Assembly: GCA_038496675.1 (NCBI GenBank) | Contig: CM076669.1 | Coordinates: 5,136,526 to 5,200,525 of the forward strand | Direction of reading: 5' to 3' | DNA from: Rachycentron canadum | Taxonomy: Eukaryota; Chordata; Actinopteri; Carangiformes; Rachycentridae | Length of the DNA stretch: 64,000 nt | Shown here: positions 26,201-39,068 of the stretch, one piece after another | How positions within the stretch are numbered: the stretch's first letter is position 1 | How the letters are laid out: the number at the start of each line of letters is the position of its first letter | Program-made: the position numbers and the translations under genes | The notes under the pieces: generated by a model | What the model saw: only the letters and a program-made list of their open reading frames with translations | What the model was told of the DNA's origin: nothing | Databases searched by the model: none

Positions 26201-29200
26201 CATCAAACATGACAGCCAACGAGATCGCACTCTCACTTTTACCCCCTCGCTGTCTCTTCCTCCCATGTGGGAGACCATTAATATTCATCACATGTCACAT
26301 AGATGTTGACATTTCATTTACTCCAATCCGCAGAGAATCACCTCAAATCAATTGCAGCCACCTGGAAGATATGGTAAATCTTCCTAACAGGCGTGCCCCT
26401 CGGGTAAACGAAAGTGAATGTTGGAGCCTCTTGAGGTAAATTTCCACTGACTGTAATATGTAGAACGGTCACACAGAAACGAGACCCAGAAGACGTTTTG
26501 TTTATCTTATTGGTGGGAACTGCATTCTCTTAATGAAACCTGGAAGTTTCTCCCAGGCGCTGTGTGATTGGAAAGCCGGTAAATTGGGATACAAGGCGTA
26601 ATTTGGGACGCATTTGTTTTTCGTATGATTTTAACTATTTGAACCCAGTGCACATCTCATTGATCACCAGCCTACTTGGCCTGTCCTAATCATCATCCAT
26701 CTAAATTATTGATTAGGCTATCTGAATACAATCGACAACTGTGATTTAGGTGTATATCTAAACTGTATGTCTTGCTGATGTAGTTCTTCAGGGTAAGCGT
26801 GTATTTTTAGTAGAAACTTGTACAATACATATTTTATGGTAAGTTACAGTACTTTGATTTCCATGAATTTTTTATTCTTCGTGTCGTGATGCTTATTTCT
26901 GTTCATATATAAATAACAGTCTAACCTGAAGACATGCATTCCTGAGGGTAAAATTAATTCTGACGCCTAAATGTTAAAGGAACCAATGTTTCATGCAACA
27001 CAAACAAACTGATTAATCATGCATGTGGCACCTTTGAGGCCTCGCTGCACACTAGGTTGCCACTTAAATGAGCTATCACACATGTTTCAGTAGCTACCTG
27101 GCATCTTGTTGCTTTGCAAGAAAATGCAACCTGAGTCTCGGAAGCTGCACGCCTCTGTCTCTCAGCCAATGTCCGAACCATTTCATGAAAGAGTGCACAA
27201 AAGTCAAGACCAACTGCAACAAGATAGCAATAAGATCGCCAATTTTGATACACACAAGGTCTTATGTTTAATGTCAAAATAAAAATCTCTAGTTTCTGTA
27301 TTGTCTGTATTCCAAGGAGAGAGATTGGCCTTATCTTGGATGAAGGTGGCCATCCATCAGCAATTTCTCTGTTTATCAGCCTGCCCAAGTTGAAACGCAC
27401 AATGATGTCAGGCATTAATCAAATGCTGACACCTCACATTCAGGACTGAGACGTGTACCCTTTTCTCTCTTCCCAAATCTGCTCATTGTCCTGCTGAGGC
27501 TCCCTGGCTGCAGATTTAAATCCCCCTTTTGGTGCTGTGTGCCAATATCAGACAGCTGGAGGATTGCGCTGGAACCACGTTGAAAGAACATGTGGATGGG
27601 GCAGAGAACATGCACTGAAAATCCAAAAGCACCGTGTTAAAACACTTGTATCTCAGCCCCTTCATTATAGTTTTATTCCCTCGAATGTGTTGCAGAAGTA
27701 CTCTTAGAGGCCGCCCCCTCGGCAGAGAGCAAAGACAGAGACGGTTACATTTATTGTGCGTCCCCGTGCCGGGAATAATCCTGTCACCGAAAACGCAGCA
27801 GAACAAGGGGAAAGAGCTCCTTGTGGCAGAGTTTGTAGTCTCTTCTTCTAGACTCCCTGCTGACTACTCATTCATTCTGTTTAGAAATTACTGAGAGCTA
27901 TTGATGTACTGAATCGAAACCCTCACAGGGGCAAGGGCTGTCATAAATTGAACATCTTGGACACTGTGAGGCTGTCTGAAACTCTCTGTGGGGCTATATT
28001 CGTGTCAAAACATTGATCTAACACAGGGAGCCAAAGGTTTGGCTATGTAGAGCAAAAAGTTAAGAAAAGACTGTGAGTGTTTGATTCGGCCTCAGAGAGA
28101 GAATTAACTCCTGTGGTTGATCATGAAACCCTTTGGAGGACATGATTTTTTTTCAGATGGATGAGTATCTGGATCCAAAAGAACAGGGAGCCAGATGTGA
28201 CCCTGGAACACATCCCTTCTTTCCCTGTGTTATGTCAGAGGAAAAAGGATGTTTTTGGGTGCGCTATTGGTTGAACTAGGAGAAGTCAGTGCAGGACATG
28301 TAAACTGGCATGACCCCAGTAATGTTCAGATTCATCCAAAAAATAACAAATTCCCAGATGGGCCGTGAAATTCTCCGGAGAACAAAGCTTCCAAACATGG
28401 TGGCCATTGGTGGCCACAATGAGGCCACGGTAAAACTAAGTTTATAGAGTTGACAGTCTCTGTATTAGTGGGTTTGATCTGTTGTTCAGTATCAGATTTC
28501 ACCAATTGATAGAACCCCAATCGCAGTCCTCATCATACCTATATGTATGTTCTTCCATTTACTTTGTGATATCTAACCCACTGTTCTTGGTTGTTCTCGG
28601 CCCATGTCTGGCCCATACATTTACACATCTGGGAACGAAGATTTTCTGTGTGGGGGGGGGGCAGATTCAGGTTCAACCATTTCCACAACCAGTTCCATAC
28701 TAGACCTGAGAAAACAAGCACGATTCATTTATTTTGCTATCAGAGATCACAACTGGTGTTACACTTAAGCAACTTCTGTTTCACCTTGTTTCAATCGTCA
28801 GGTTTACACTCATTTAATGCGATGCAGAGGAACACATGTGGTTGCCTTAAGTCTTAAGGTGGAAATGGTTTTGGATGTGTGGAAGATTACTGAACTTTAA
28901 GGACTTGTCTTATGGCATCACAATCTCTACCTTCATTGGAAACTTAGTTTCATTTAATTGTGTCATCTACTAACTGACTAATTGACTAAAAACCTCAACC
29001 CAATTTCCAAAAAGTGATGGTACTGGACAATTCAGCAAAATCCAATGTGAACCTTCACTGAGGGCAACTTTTTACTTTCTGCAATATGCAAAAGGCAACT
29101 ACTACAAGGGTATCACTGTGCGAAATAAAAGTGCATACAGTTGCAGGTTTGCTTTGACGACTTGCATGAAAATCAGACCTCCTACAAGCTTATCCACCAC

Positions 29201-32200
29201 CACCACAGCTTTAACACTCCAGCATTGCTGCATATAAGGTGGAATACTAATTTGGCATTCAATGTTTCCAAGTGTGGAATAGTCCAATATGTAACAACAT
29301 TTGTAGGTATTCACAAAATTTGTCACCTCATGGGCAGCCAATAACCTGTGGTGAATAACTGAGATTATGGTCTTTTTTTATAAACATTTTCTAGGGTCTC
29401 CAGTTATTTTTATTTTCTCTGAAGCTGCTACTTTTGCAGGCCACTTTTTTTGTTTTAACAATTTCACATGGACATTTTACTGTCAGGCCCTCTGTGTTAT
29501 GGGCAAGGACTGATACAGAAACTTTATTGTGGTATATTTCTAAAAGTCAACAGTTAGACACTTTTCAGGAACAAACTTTATACCTTTTGCAACAGCAGTC
29601 AAAATCGAGAATGAGAAATGTCAGCAAGAACAGCAATTACAGGTTGCATACACACTTTCACACGCACAGCTGCCATCTTGAGGAGTGGGAAGCCACCCAG
29701 AAAATTGCATTTTTCATGTTACCCACACACTGACTGGCTTTAACATGTATGCAAATTCTGGCATCTTGACAATCTTTCTATCACCGACTTGAATGAAATG
29801 CAAAAGGGGCTTATGATGGAAGCTTCTGTACATTTTATAATGTGTGTGCACTGAGAGGTAATGTCTTGCTTTTTTACGAGAGTATCTACTCTAATGATTA
29901 CAGCCGTGATGAATGGTAATGATCTGAGAAAGCAGCCTTATCGTGTTCCCACTGCTAATGCTCAGATGTCCAGCCAGCGTTTACAATGGCCTTTAACCCC
30001 CTGCAGACAAAAACTGTATACAGATAATTCAATACCTTTTTGTCATTGCATTGCAACAAGAGTGCTGTTTAGACTGACACAGTGCTAATGTCTCTCTCTA
30101 CTGTCTTTTAAGATACTGTAAATACCCCCAACTCCCAGTTGCACAAGTGTGTCCCCTGAGCAGTTGAATTAGCAGCTCTTAGGCGAGGCCATGTTAGACT
30201 TGAGGAAATTTTCATACAGCTGTCTCCAGAGACCGGCATCAACTGTTAGTAAGACATGGGATGCAAACACAGTCTCTAGTGTCACTCGTTATTCACCCAG
30301 CAATCCACCCCAATCTTCTCCTTTTAAGGTGAGTTGCAGGCAGAGCCAAAGTGATTAAATACAAAGACAACAACTGGACACAAATAGACATGAGATGAGG
30401 CAACTGGGGTCTGTGCAAGTTGAGAATTATTCAGCCTCACTATTGTTTGGAGACTATGGCACTCAATTTCACGAAAATATAACGAACAAACATAAACCAG
30501 GGTTTTGCTAAATCCAATTTGGATGTTCTTGTCTGGCTGTCAGGCTTGGGCTGTAAGCTATGACCTAAGTTCAGGGACACACAGAAATGAGGGGGAAGTT
30601 GGGGACCAGGCTTAAGTCTGATGGAAAATGATTGTATGACCTTTAGGGAAAGAGACACTAACTTCACACGCACGCAGTCAGTATCTATATTTGCTCAGGA
30701 GCTAAAGCTAACTTTTCTACAGGTGGTTGGCAATAAACACAACACAGCCCAGCACACTTGTGAATCTCAATGCACAATTTTAATAGTGATGTTACTTCAT
30801 ATTACTTCTTGCTCATAACAGAGGACGGCTATGTTGTTGACTCGAATTAACGCTCCATGGCTGACCTCTCGCTCTTGGTATACAGTCCAGTTGCTTCTCA
30901 TTTTGAAATAACTTCCACTAATCAGCTATTCCCAAGTCCAAGCTGATCTCTGCCTAATGCAATGGCAGCTTGCACAGTCATTTCTCTTCCCCCCCTACTT
31001 CTTCATACAGAGGGCAAATCTATATGACATGCATAATTCACACTGCCGATACAGGGACTATGAATAGATTAATCATCACACGCTAAATAAATGGTGGAGT
31101 GTGAATATGTTTTGGTGTGGAGGCGTCGCCATCGATCCCTATGTCTACAGCCAGATTTGGCAACATGTGTCCTGTTGAAAGTGGTGTGAATAATACTTGA
31201 TGCAAATTCAGGAAGATAGATGGAGTTTATAGGAAGCCATAAGGTCACACGTAGCTATCAAGTAGATATTTGGAGATGTCCTCTTGCTTAGAAATTCCCA
31301 TAGGGCCAGTCAGACACAGAACTGTAATCAATGATCTGGTTCCAGTAATTACTGTTTACTTTAGCTCATTATTCTCAGAGCTTTGATTAAGCAATAGCCC
31401 TCATGTGAAGGATATGTGGCCTTAATTGGTGGTTGCCAGGACGTGTATCTCCTGCCTTCTGTTCTGATGCATGCTGGGAGGAATGGCGGTCGGCAAGTGA
31501 GAGATGCCACTGGCAGCTATTCTTGGCCTTGCCTTTGAGTCATTCACATTCTCTTAATTGTCCGATGAGTCAACGTACGACAAAAGATGAACAGCAGTCC
31601 TTCGTCTGGGGATGGGCTGCACAGACGCCACATGCGGAGGAAGAGGAGGGTACATTCTGTATGTTGACATTTGCAACCTAATCAAAACCAAGAAAGGACA
31701 TGATCCACACCAGGTCAGGTGCTCATTACGCTTAGGTGGCTGTACACAAAACGTCTCCAAGTACAGACAACACAATCCAGCACAACACAGCGTTTAGCTG
31801 CTCCACACACACTCAGCCAAGCAGTTCTAATCCCACCCTGCTAGAAATCCCGGCCGTTTGAATCAATGAAATCCTTTAGATGATTAAAATATATCACAGT
31901 GTCAGAGAAATTCACACTCATAATATTAAAGATGTATATATGCACATAAATTCACCAGGGCCTCCTGCGTTTTGATTAGGAGCTGAGAGGAAAATGTAGG
32001 TAACAAATAAAAATGTATCAAAGGTGGAATTTTAAACAGAACAAAGTTGTTATTAGAATATATTTGCACATCATTGCGCAAATACTCACTGAGCTAACCA
32101 AGGCTGAGCGGAGTCTCCTGTCGCATCGAACTTATCAAGCAGGAACATGCCTCTCAGCCACTTGTTTCAGTCGCACTGGCAACAGTGGACATAAGCTGAG

Positions 32201-32605
32201 CTCTGGTCTTGAGGGGAAAGAGCTTTTTTTTCTTTTCTTTTTCAAAGAACATGAAATGCATCGTAGCTTCTCTTTTTTATATATATATATATATATAATT
32301 TTTTATATAAATTATTATTTTAGTGACATTCCAAAATTGACTGGGTACCAAATTTATAATAATCTGTGAGTCTGAAATGGCTGAAAATTACAAAGTATGG
32401 GGAGTTTTAGGGCCATATAATCAGCGCAAAGATTGCTTTCAATAATTCAGAGTCTGGCACAGAAGTATACTCCTCCTTCCGCTGTGACAGCCAGTCCCTC
32501 TGCATTCCCCAAGCTCCGTTCATTAAAACGTCCTTTGAGTCCTTCCCTGCGAAGAACAATACCATCTAGACCTCACAATTCAGTTAACCCCGCACTACCC
32601 CCCCC
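19431..32605. other. Intronic sequence, no recognisable gene
   Basis: Contains (GT)8 at 20079-20094, A24 at 20256-20279, an ATTTC pentamer run at about 20669-20692 and an AT repeat at 32279-32296. A GC-richer patch at about 22410-22560 includes the perfect palindrome GTCCAGCTGGAC (22459-22470), with an E-box at its centre. Open frames are short and without domains. Confidence 0.55.
20256..20279. repeat. Poly-A tract (A24)
   Basis: Uninterrupted A homopolymer. Confidence 0.97.
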
Positions 32606-33004
32606 NNNNNNNNNNNNNNNNNNNNNNNNNNNNNNNNNNNNNNNNNNNNNNNNNNNNNNNNNNNNNNNNNNNNNNNNNNNNNNNNNNNNNNNNNNNNNNN
32701 NNNNNNNNNNNNNNNNNNNNNNNNNNNNNNNNNNNNNNNNNNNNNNNNNNNNNNNNNNNNNNNNNNNNNNNNNNNNNNNNNNNNNNNNNNNNNNNNNNNN
32801 NNNNNNNNNNNNNNNNNNNNNNNNNNNNNNNNNNNNNNNNNNNNNNNNNNNNNNNNNNNNNNNNNNNNNNNNNNNNNNNNNNNNNNNNNNNNNNNNNNNN
32901 NNNNNNNNNNNNNNNNNNNNNNNNNNNNNNNNNNNNNNNNNNNNNNNNNNNNNNNNNNNNNNNNNNNNNNNNNNNNNNNNNNNNNNNNNNNNNNNNNNNN
33001 NNNN
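32606..33004. other. Assembly gap (399 N)
   Basis: Run of N bounded on the left by poly-C and on the right by CCCC. A long C homopolymer or C-rich satellite probably stopped the assembly here. Open frames that span the Ns are not real. Confidence 0.99.
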
Positions 33005-33611
33005 CCCCAACCACATGCGCAAACACTTGCAGCGATGATATGCCATGCTGTGTTTGCTTGCCTCCTGTTATGATGCTCACTATATGTCGACTGAAGAAAG
33101 AAAGAAAGAAAGAAAGAAAGAATTATCCAATAAACCAGTAGTCTGTTTTATTGTTTCTGCTTTATTCTCTCACTTAAGACAATATTGGGTACTGGCAAAA
33201 ATGTGTTTTGATTAAATGCTGTGATACAAAAATATAATAGACATAGCACTGAACTCCATTCCAAAATTTCCAACATTTCTTACAATGTATAGAACAACGT
33301 TTTGTCTTTTCATGTGAATCCACATTTCAGCTTGCATGTGTTTAATGGCTTGCAAGTGGCTCTTCCTCTCTCTTATTTTCATGGGTAATTGGCTATGCAG
33401 CACATGGAACCAGAGACCTGCAGGCTACACACAGGAAAGGGAACACAGGGATGGAAGAAAGTGAGACCACTGAGGCATGTCAAACATTTTTTTTTTTCCT
33501 CCATTCAATTACTGTATCTTGTTGTTTACTTATTAATTTTTCTGCTTTGCTATTCCTCAAACCATGGTCTGCCCAGCTGTCACCATATGTATACATGTAT
33601 ACATGTGCGTT

Positions 33612-33649
<38 letters not shown>
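33612..33649. repeat. Compound (TG)n(TA)n microsatellite
   Basis: TG units pass directly into about 13 TA units. Confidence 0.95.
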
Positions 33650-33654
<5 letters not shown>

Positions 33655-36300
33655 CGCTTTTTTTCCTCCACCTGTCTTGCCTTCTCCTCAATTTTCCTCC
33701 CCATTCTCACTCCTACTCAGTCTGTGAGTGCGCCCATATCTCGATTAGACCTCTGCAGAAGCCTGTGCAATTTCCTGGAAGATTATTCTGATGGATTTAC
33801 ACAATATCAATCAGAGCAAATGTGGGGCTTGAAATAGCTCTTCGCTGTCGGAAAGATGTGTTTTTCTTCTTGCTGTGGTCAGGGAGCCCACCAGAAACAA
33901 AGGTGATGTAAATGTATTCAATCACACTCCAGAATGCTTTTGAAAAGGATCTTCTGTCGTCTGTGCCAGCAGCTTATTACGACTCATAGTTGTGTTATAG
34001 TTAGACAAACCTCAGCTGCTATGATTAAGATGGGAGTAAAGAAGGAGGATGTAGTTTACAGAGCAACAGTGTCTACATCAGTAGGAGGCTGAGGTGGATG
34101 GATGGGTGGACTGTGTAAACATCCATAACCACATTTTTCTACAACCTTTAACCCAAACCTCAGTGTTTTCTTCTACCTAACCAGGTAGTCGTGCTTAAAT
34201 CTCATTATTGTTACCATGACAACAGAGGTCTGGTAAGCAACCGCGGGCTATGCTCTCATAAGGACAAACGGCCCAAGTTGGAGGACGCGTTGTTATGAAC
34301 CTTTCTCCGAGCTTCCCTGTTCATTTTCATCATGGTGAAATTAACATGTTTTCAATTACGTGAAACATGCATTTCCAATGATCTTTAAAAGAACAGACAT
34401 CACAGCAGTACAGGGGCGTGGGGGGGGGGCACCTGACAACAGCCTCCTCAGATGAAGATGAGCCATTCCCTGGTGACTCTTCATCAAATGCGACAAGTAT
34501 TTCACTTGCTCCCTTCAGCAAGCCGCTATGAATGAGGTCACATTCCTGTGACCTCGGGGCATTATTACCCTGTAATCATGTGTTGCTCTGCATGGCTACA
34601 TTTGTTATTTCTCGCTGACAGGCTAATGTTAGAAAAAAGCAATTCTACCTGATGGATGATCATAAGAAGCGGAGAGGCTATATCAGCTTCTTGCCTTCGC
34701 CAGTGAATTATGCACAACAAAATCCCATAGATGCCCGAACCGGCTGCCCGCAATGCCTGCCGCCTTAAATATACTACCAGTCTACGTGCTTTACATGCTG
34801 GGTTATTATTGCCAGAGCTGTAAGGACTTTTCAACTTGTCAGAATGTGCATGGGGCCTATTCATTACCACAGTATTTACTTGTCCTTTTAAATCAAATAG
34901 GCTGCCAGTCCTTAAATTACCACAGTACCATGAAAAATTGTTGACTTATTTTCAAGCATCATATAGCTTGGACTGATTCATGGGTCTCAGGCCATTCATG
35001 ATCGCAGAAATCAATCGGCGCTGCTCCTCTGGCCCCTGTTTTGTCTGCTGGCGGCAATAGGGATAACGTGTCAAAGTGGGCCTCCTCAATCTTGTCACTT
35101 TAAGTGCAATCAATACTGCTTCCCCACCAAACCCGAACGCCTCTGAATACCAGCCCCCCCCCCACCACCACCACTCACACTAGGCTGAACATTTCAGTCA
35201 ATATCTGACTGGAGGCTAAAAACATCTGCAGAAGCCACACACGCAGACAAAAAAAAAAAAAAAGCTTGGCAGAATTAAATGCTTTACAATATACTGAAGA
35301 TGACAACACACTGTGCCGCATCTCTGCAGGATCATCAATGCAATGCTCTGATACAGTTAAGTCTAAAAACCTCGGGTTTGTATGTTGTAAATGTTAAATG
35401 GTTCAAGACAAGACATTTTCTCTGGAAACAGCTACAGTGTGTATTATTGAATCTGCCATAAACAGTTAAACCTGAATTAAAACTGAACTCAAACCCCACA
35501 GCACTGTTCAATTAGTGCTACGATGCAATTAGCGGAAGGGAAAGCTTTCTATCTTTAAACACAGCCTCTACAGCACTGCTTCCCACAGTGAATATGTTGT
35601 CTCCACAGCCCCATACATCACTGTAGACAATTCTCAATGTATGGCCCGCCGTCTGCTTCTCGACGGCTCCAATCCATAAAAGCAAGCCCCTGGCCAATGC
35701 ACCTGTAAATTAGTCCACCTTAAAAATTCAACAAGCCCAGGGAGAGGTTTGATATGTGCATCTAGGTGCTTGGCCCTGGAAACGATTGTATTAATTGCCT
35801 GGAGGATTATGAGACGCACACCTCCACTCCCTCATGCATATTTGACACTTGTAGCTGCACGCTCAGGCCCCTGTTGCAGCTAATGGATGATGTTTGGCTC
35901 GCTGTTGCATATGTATTAGGTACCAAGTTATGAGTGAGTATGCGGAGAGTGCATCTGTGTGTGTGTGTGTGTGTGTGTGTCGACCCTGTTATCTTGAGCC
36001 AGCCAGGGTGAGAGTAGTGCCGGGTGGTCGGGTTGCCGGTTTCTAATTGAAGCGACTGCTCCCTCTGCTCTTGCCCTCAAAGGCTGGCATTGCCCTCTCC
36101 TGTTAATCTGTGCCAGGGATTTGGCTGGCTTGACACAGAAGTGACCTGACTGTCCTTTGGGGCTGTTATGTGAACAAACAGACACACACACACACACACT
36201 CAGACAGATGTATATACAGTCACTTAAACACAAGAACACATACACAAAGAGACATAAACTCGCATGCAAATGGGAGACACAGATAGCAAGACAGAGAGAG

Positions 36301-36301
36301 A

Positions 36302-36338
<37 letters not shown>
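36301..36338. repeat. (AC)n microsatellite
   Basis: Nineteen AC-type units with one interruption (CATA) near 36307. Confidence 0.95.
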
Positions 36339-36341
<3 letters not shown>

Positions 36342-38216
36342 TACACACAATCTCAGTTCAAAGAGCTGAAACTCCATTTGAGATATGGTTCTGGACAGCA
36401 TTGCTATGATGAAGAGGGAGAGCACTTGACAGTGTTGTTGGTGGAACAGCATCAAACAGCGGCGTGAGTGTGTGTGTGTGTGTGTGTGCGGTTGCCATGT
36501 CTGCTGATAATGTTAGCACACACTCCCAGAGTGAAAAGTGAGGCTGTTGATATCAAGTGCCCGCACATTGCTGTACATGACATCTTTTTTGTCTGCAGAG
36601 ATCGTCTGGCGTGACGGAGTGACACGCGATCCGATGGCTTTTGAAACTTTCCAACATGAAACACGGCCACGGACGCATATTCTTGTCTGATCGAATATGC
36701 AAATATGTTGAACCTGGACGCAAATGGGAAGGATTTGCTACTGAATCACCCACTCTTCAAGCTCGGTGCAGCCGCTAGTGCTTTTTACACTGGAGCTCCA
36801 GTCACTGATGACTGAAAGCACCAGTGTCAGCTCCGCAATTTCACAGAAAAAAATCATGCAAAAACTACACAAACAATAATGATGTGATAATATTTCTGCA
36901 GGCAGGTGGTCTACGAGCTTTTAGACTTATAAACCAAACAAAGGGGGTGCATTGTTAACACAGACATTACCACCTTACAATCATAAAAGCAAAACAAAGA
37001 GTTGCCAATTTACACATAACAAAACACTGAGCAACAAACATTCATTTAGTGCTCTCTGTCTAGCCTCTGTTTTGGTCTCCACCGGCTCCTCAGGGAACTA
37101 TCTGACTCTTTAAATGCGTCTCTATGTTCACCAGTTATTTGCTAACTATGTCTCTCGACCATTTGTTTTTTTTTCTCGAACAGCCACCAACTGATGACGG
37201 ATATAAAGCCAACGAGAGCACCTAGACTAAACCAGCAAAGGAAAATTGTGTAATATCGAAGGGATCGATCATAGTGATACACTACCACACAAAGCCCTAA
37301 CCCTGTTTATGTGAAAATATAAATTTGTGTGGCTTTAGAAAGACATATGGTCAGTAGGAACCTTTGACAGAAACTGATTCGTAATTCGAATCATTCCCAT
37401 TTCTTAAAAAGGACTATATTTTAATTGCAGTGCCATCAAGATATAATAATAGCTAAATACTGTATATAAAATATCAGTTTTGGACAGATTACAATGAATG
37501 ACTACTTACCTGACATTATCTGAATGTTCCTTATGCCATTACCCCCACCTCTCTGCTGCCTCCTGACTCACAACTCTGTCAATGTTCAAGGTCTTTACTT
37601 CATGGCCAGAGCTTATTTGTATCATGTATGGAGAGCTTAACTGATAAATTCAAAAAATGTCACATTCACATGGTGTATTCATTGTCCAAGGATACAACCA
37701 TTAGTATTCAGTGCACAAAATTGTAGGTAGAAAAAAAAATACCAGAGTTTATGTGACATTATAGCGCACATTCATCAAGTTACTTGTCTGCATAATGAGC
37801 ACATTATTTCACATGTATGATGAATACATTTAGAATAAATAATTGCTACTTGTCAGACTAGTTGAAGTGACTCAGCTCTAGAGGTGGTGTGCAATATGTA
37901 AATATGTCATTTGTGTGTACAAGATTTTGGAGGTAAATTTGAATTTATTGCAAGCAATAACACACCACTTTGCAACTAATATACCAAGTCAGATGTAACT
38001 CAACTTTTCAAATAAAATTAAAGAAATGTAAATGTGTAATCCGTGTGTACAGAGCGTAAGTGCGATATCTCAGTATTTGAACAGAGAAGGGACACTGATT
38101 TTTGACTCGTTCAGAAATCAGAGTTGAGGGTGTTTGATCTCTTTTTGGGTTCGACTTGGTTTGACTGTCATGAGTAAACACTCAAACACTGGGAGTCAGA
38201 CAGTGTTGGTACTTAC

Positions 38217-38366
38217 AGCAGGTATTAAGAGGTCCGTTGGGCTTTCTCGCACTAGGATGGCATATTCAGAGTGTGTGTGTTCAACGTAGCACCACAGAGG
38301 CTTTTCTTGACAGGAGGAAGCGATGGACATCTTAAGCTCCAGCTTCATGATTAATAGCCATGGCCA
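38217..38366 (-). other. Candidate 150-nt exon on the chrm2 strand
   Basis: On the minus strand a strong pyrimidine tract ending TTCTTCTTTTACAG stops at 38367, and GTAAGT, an exact donor consensus, begins at 38216. The 150 nt between them stay open in one frame, reading through the acceptor side as WPWLLIMKLELKMS and ending ...DLLIPA. I do not recognise this peptide. The exon could be a 5' UTR exon of chrm2, part of an unrelated non-coding transcript, or a chance pair of sites inside a dispersed repeat. The block contains several ATGs, including one in excellent context (GGCCATGGC), which argues against an efficiently translated leader. Confidence 0.3.
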
Positions 38367-38889
38367 CTGTAAAAGAAGAAAAAAGGAGAGTTCAGTCAGA
38401 ATGAGAAATGGACATATGGTGAAGTGTTGCCTTTGTGCCATCCCATCAGCTTTGTAGCTGGGCAGAGCGTTGACCCTGGATGATTCTGCAACACCCCTGA
38501 TGGTGTTTTTAAAGTTACCCACACCCACACAGCAGAAGAAGTCAGCATCAAATTTTTTTCCTTTACTGGTTGACAGCTGTCTCCTGTAGTGGTAAGCAAC
38601 GCTAATGTTATCGCTTGCTTCTTTTTCTTTTTTTCCGGTTGAACCATCTCATCACTATCCGAGCCACTGTAGCATCCAGACTGTCCAGAAGGAGTAACAC
38701 TGCTCAGAGGATGTAGTAAAACCTCTTGTCTTGTAGACATAATGACGACTGGAAGGCCAAGTGAACAGTCTTAATGCTAATGCAGGCTACGTAGCAAAAG
38801 CAAACTTACAAATTGCTCCTTGTAAAGAAATTGTAAAATAATTTACGAAATACACATATTTGCATTCCTGCCAAAATTAAGAGGAGAAA
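38367..38889. other. Unassigned, possibly repeat-derived block
   Basis: A minus-strand frame from 38740 reads MSTRQEVLLHPLSSVTPSG, then a Ser/Asp-rich stretch and a Lys run. I do not recognise a domain. The segment lies directly against the dispersed repeat at 38890-39068, so it may be older repeat sequence and not a gene. Confidence 0.3.
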
Positions 38890-39068
38890 GCTGAAACCAC
38901 TCCTGGAAACAGACACTGGAAACAGAAGAAACAGCTAAGCTGACTCTGTCGAAAGGTAACGGAACAGCAACCAACCATTTCCTGGCTGTAGCACAATATG
39001 AGAAATATGAGATTCGATCTAATTTAGCCTTTGGCAAAAAAAAAAGTAAGTGTATTTCCCAAAATGTC
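38890..39068 (-). repeat. Dispersed fish repeat, diverged copy B
   Basis: Opposite orientation to the copy at 19129-19430. It carries ACTGGAAACAG, GAAACAGCTAAGCTGACTCT and GTCGAAAGGTAACGG, and ends GTGTATTTCCCAAAATGTC, the reverse complement of the start of copy A. The middle is diverged or deleted. Confidence 0.6.

Larger units (their letters stand above)
33005..38216. other. Intronic sequence rich in microsatellites, no recognisable gene
   Basis: Simple repeats: (GAAA)n 33096-33122, compound (TG)n(TA)n 33612-33649, (TG)12 35956-35980, (AC)n 36182-36199 and 36301-36338, (GT)n 36468-36488. Between them, 34560-34760 and 35700-35820 are complex sequence with TAAT-type motifs that could be conserved non-coding DNA. 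This cannot be tested from one genome. Confidence 0.55.

Noticed and set aside
32433..33080. Open frames of 157-201 residues around 32.4-33.1 kb
   Set aside because: They are open only because they run through the 399-N gap.
33389..33837. 112-128 residue frames with IYIYIY runs
   Set aside because: Produced by the compound (TG)n(TA)n repeat; no domain.
35928..36455. 175-residue minus-strand frame rich in Cys/Val and Thr/His
   Set aside because: Driven by (TG)n/(AC)n repeats at both ends; the remainder has no similarity I recognise.
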